This document shows positions 4,569-5,682 of a stretch of DNA of 5,682 bases, in pieces. Under the pieces are notes generated by a model that ran no database searches, was not told the origin of the DNA, and worked only from the letters and a program-made list of their open reading frames with translations. The position numbers were made by a program, and so were the translations under genes. The first letter of the stretch is position 1. Each line of letters opens with the position of its first letter. Source of the stretch: Candidatus Nitrotoga sp. CP45 (GTDB lineage: Bacteria; Bacteroidota; Bacteroidia; Flavobacteriales; Flavobacteriaceae). Location of the stretch: positions 1 to 5,682 of the forward strand of contig CALQCV020000141.1 of NCBI GenBank assembly GCA_943329165.2. Reading direction: 5' to 3'.

Positions 4569-5682
4569 ATGAATTTCGATAGAAAAAAGTTGTCCAATGT
4601 TCAGTTATTGGACTTGTATAAAAAATTATTAAAACCAAGACTTATTGAAGAAAAGATGCTAATCCTGTTGCGACAGGGAAAAGTATCAAAATGGTTTTCG
4701 GGCATTGGACAGGAAGCAATTTCTGTTGGAATAACAGCGGCTTTGGATAAAGACGAGTATATACTACCGATGCATAGAAATTTAGGAGTTTTCACCGGTC
4801 GTGACATTCCGTTGCACCGATTATTTTCACAATGGCAGGGAAAAGCAACTGGTTTTACAAAAGGTAGGGACCGAAGTTTTCACTTTGGAACTCAAGAGTT
4901 CAATATCATCGGAATGATATCGCATTTGGGTCCTCAATTGGGAGTTGCTGACGGAATTGCTTTAGCCAATAAATTAAAAAAGAACGGAAAAGTTACCACA
5001 GTTTTCACTGGAGAAGGAGCAACCTCCGAAGGCGATTTTCACGAAGCGTTAAACATTGCTGCCGTTTGGGATTTGCCGGTTTTATTTGTTATCGAGAACA
5101 ATGGTTACGGACTTTCAACACCAACAAACGAGCAATATCGTTGCGTGCACTTGGCAGACAAAGGTATAGGTTACGGTATGGAAAGTCATATCCTTGACGG
5201 AAATAATATATTAGAAGTTTATACTAAAATAGCTGAACTGAAAGCTTCTCTAGCTGAAAAGCCAAGACCAATTTTATTGGAATTTAAGACCTTCAGAATG
5301 CGTGGTCACGAAGAGGCGAGTGGTACTAAATATGTTCCGCAGGAGCTGATGGATATGTGGAAAATTAAAGATCCGATTTCAAATTACAAAGAATGGTTGA
5401 CTCAAATCAGTGTGCTTTCTGAAGAAGAGGATGGAAAAATAACAGAAGCTATTAAGAAAGAAATAGATGAGCATTGGACCATTACACAAGCTGAACCAGA
5501 AGTTGTCGCTAATTTAGAAGAAGAATTAGGTGATGTATACAAAACCTATGATTTTGAAGAAGTTAATCATTCTGATAAAGTTGAAAATATTAGAGTTGTA
5601 GATGCGATTTCGAATGCGTTACGCCAATCAATGGAACGTCATGACAACTTGGTTATTATGGGACAAGATATTGCTGAATATG
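4569..5682 (+). CDS. Fused alpha/beta 2-oxoacid dehydrogenase E1 (partial, 3' end missing)
   Basis: The frame starts at ATG 4569 ([14 protein letters not shown]) and stays open for 371 codons to the window edge. It is the thiamine-diphosphate-dependent E1 of a 2-oxoacid dehydrogenase complex, which decarboxylates the oxoacid and passes the acyl group to lipoyl-E2. The branched-chain (2-oxoisovalerate) type is most likely; pyruvate is possible. The alpha domain, about 12-320, shows [10 protein letters not shown] (45-54), LPMHR (66-70), [11 protein letters not shown] (97-107), the ThDP/Mg motif [14 protein letters not shown] (148-161) to ENNGYG (176-181), and the loop [13 protein letters not shown] (242-254). 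A charged linker follows, and from about 341 the beta domain begins ([20 protein letters not shown], then [10 protein letters not shown]). So alpha and beta are one polypeptide, as is usual in Bacteroidetes, where full proteins have roughly 660 residues; about 290 should lie beyond the edge. The leader AATAAAACTAA lacks a Shine-Dalgarno sequence. Confidence 0.93.
   Translation, partial: MNFDRKKLSNVQLLDLYKKLLKPRLIEEKMLILLRQGKVSKWFSGIGQEAISVGITAALDKDEYILPMHRNLGVFTGRDIPLHRLFSQWQGKATGFTKGRDRSFHFGTQEFNIIGMISHLGPQLGVADGIALANKLKKNGKVTTVFTGEGATSEGDFHEALNIAAVWDLPVLFVIENNGYGLSTPTNEQYRCVHLADKGIGYGMESHILDGNNILEVYTKIAELKASLAEKPRPILLEFKTFRMRGHEEASGTKYVPQELMDMWKIKDPISNYKEWLTQISVLSEEEDGKITEAIKKEIDEHWTITQAEPEVVANLEEELGDVYKTYDFEEVNHSDKVENIRVVDAISNALRQSMERHDNLVIMGQDIAEY

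Noticed and set aside
4601..4807. Minus-strand open frame of 68 codons
   Set aside because: It is antisense to the well-supported N-terminal part of the E1 gene and shows no family features.

Overview
The window looks like the chromosome of a Bacteroidetes bacterium, most probably Flavobacterium or a close relative. The sequence is AT-rich. Start codons follow A-rich leaders without Shine-Dalgarno sequences. A match to the Bacteroidetes -7 promoter element (TAnnTTTG) precedes the rightmost gene. The proteins are of Flavobacteriia type: a fused alpha/beta 2-oxoacid dehydrogenase E1, a DUF3575 outer-membrane protein, an SUI1-type factor, and a signal peptide ending in A-Q.

Layout. Everything left of about 4245 lies on the minus strand. 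In the direction of transcription it holds: an unrecognised 57-residue, two-helix membrane protein (4244-4071); a terminator-like hairpin (3996-3944); an SUI1/YciH-family factor (3928-3596); a nucleoside (uridine-type) phosphorylase (3466-2600); a signal-less periplasmic-binding-protein-fold protein of the CA3427/THI5-like type (2499-1648); a membrane-anchored transglutaminase-like protein (1630-698); and the remains of a DUF3575 outer-membrane protein gene (about 657-77). That last gene has lost its start codon, carries two in-frame stops and has a frameshift near its end. Positions 1-76 hold nothing I recognise.

A 324-bp AT-rich divergent gap (4245-4568) separates this block from the plus-strand E1 gene. 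The E1 gene starts at 4569 and runs off the right edge just after its beta domain begins.

The binding-protein and transglutaminase genes are 17 bp apart and almost certainly co-transcribed. The phosphorylase may belong to the same unit but is separated by an imperfect hairpin. Several minus-strand spacers contain short words repeated directly or inverted. In three of them the word overlaps the stop codon of the preceding gene. These repeats are the least explained structure in the window. I see no CRISPR array, tRNA, rRNA, transposase or complete unknown multi-gene system; most of the content is ordinary core and housekeeping material.
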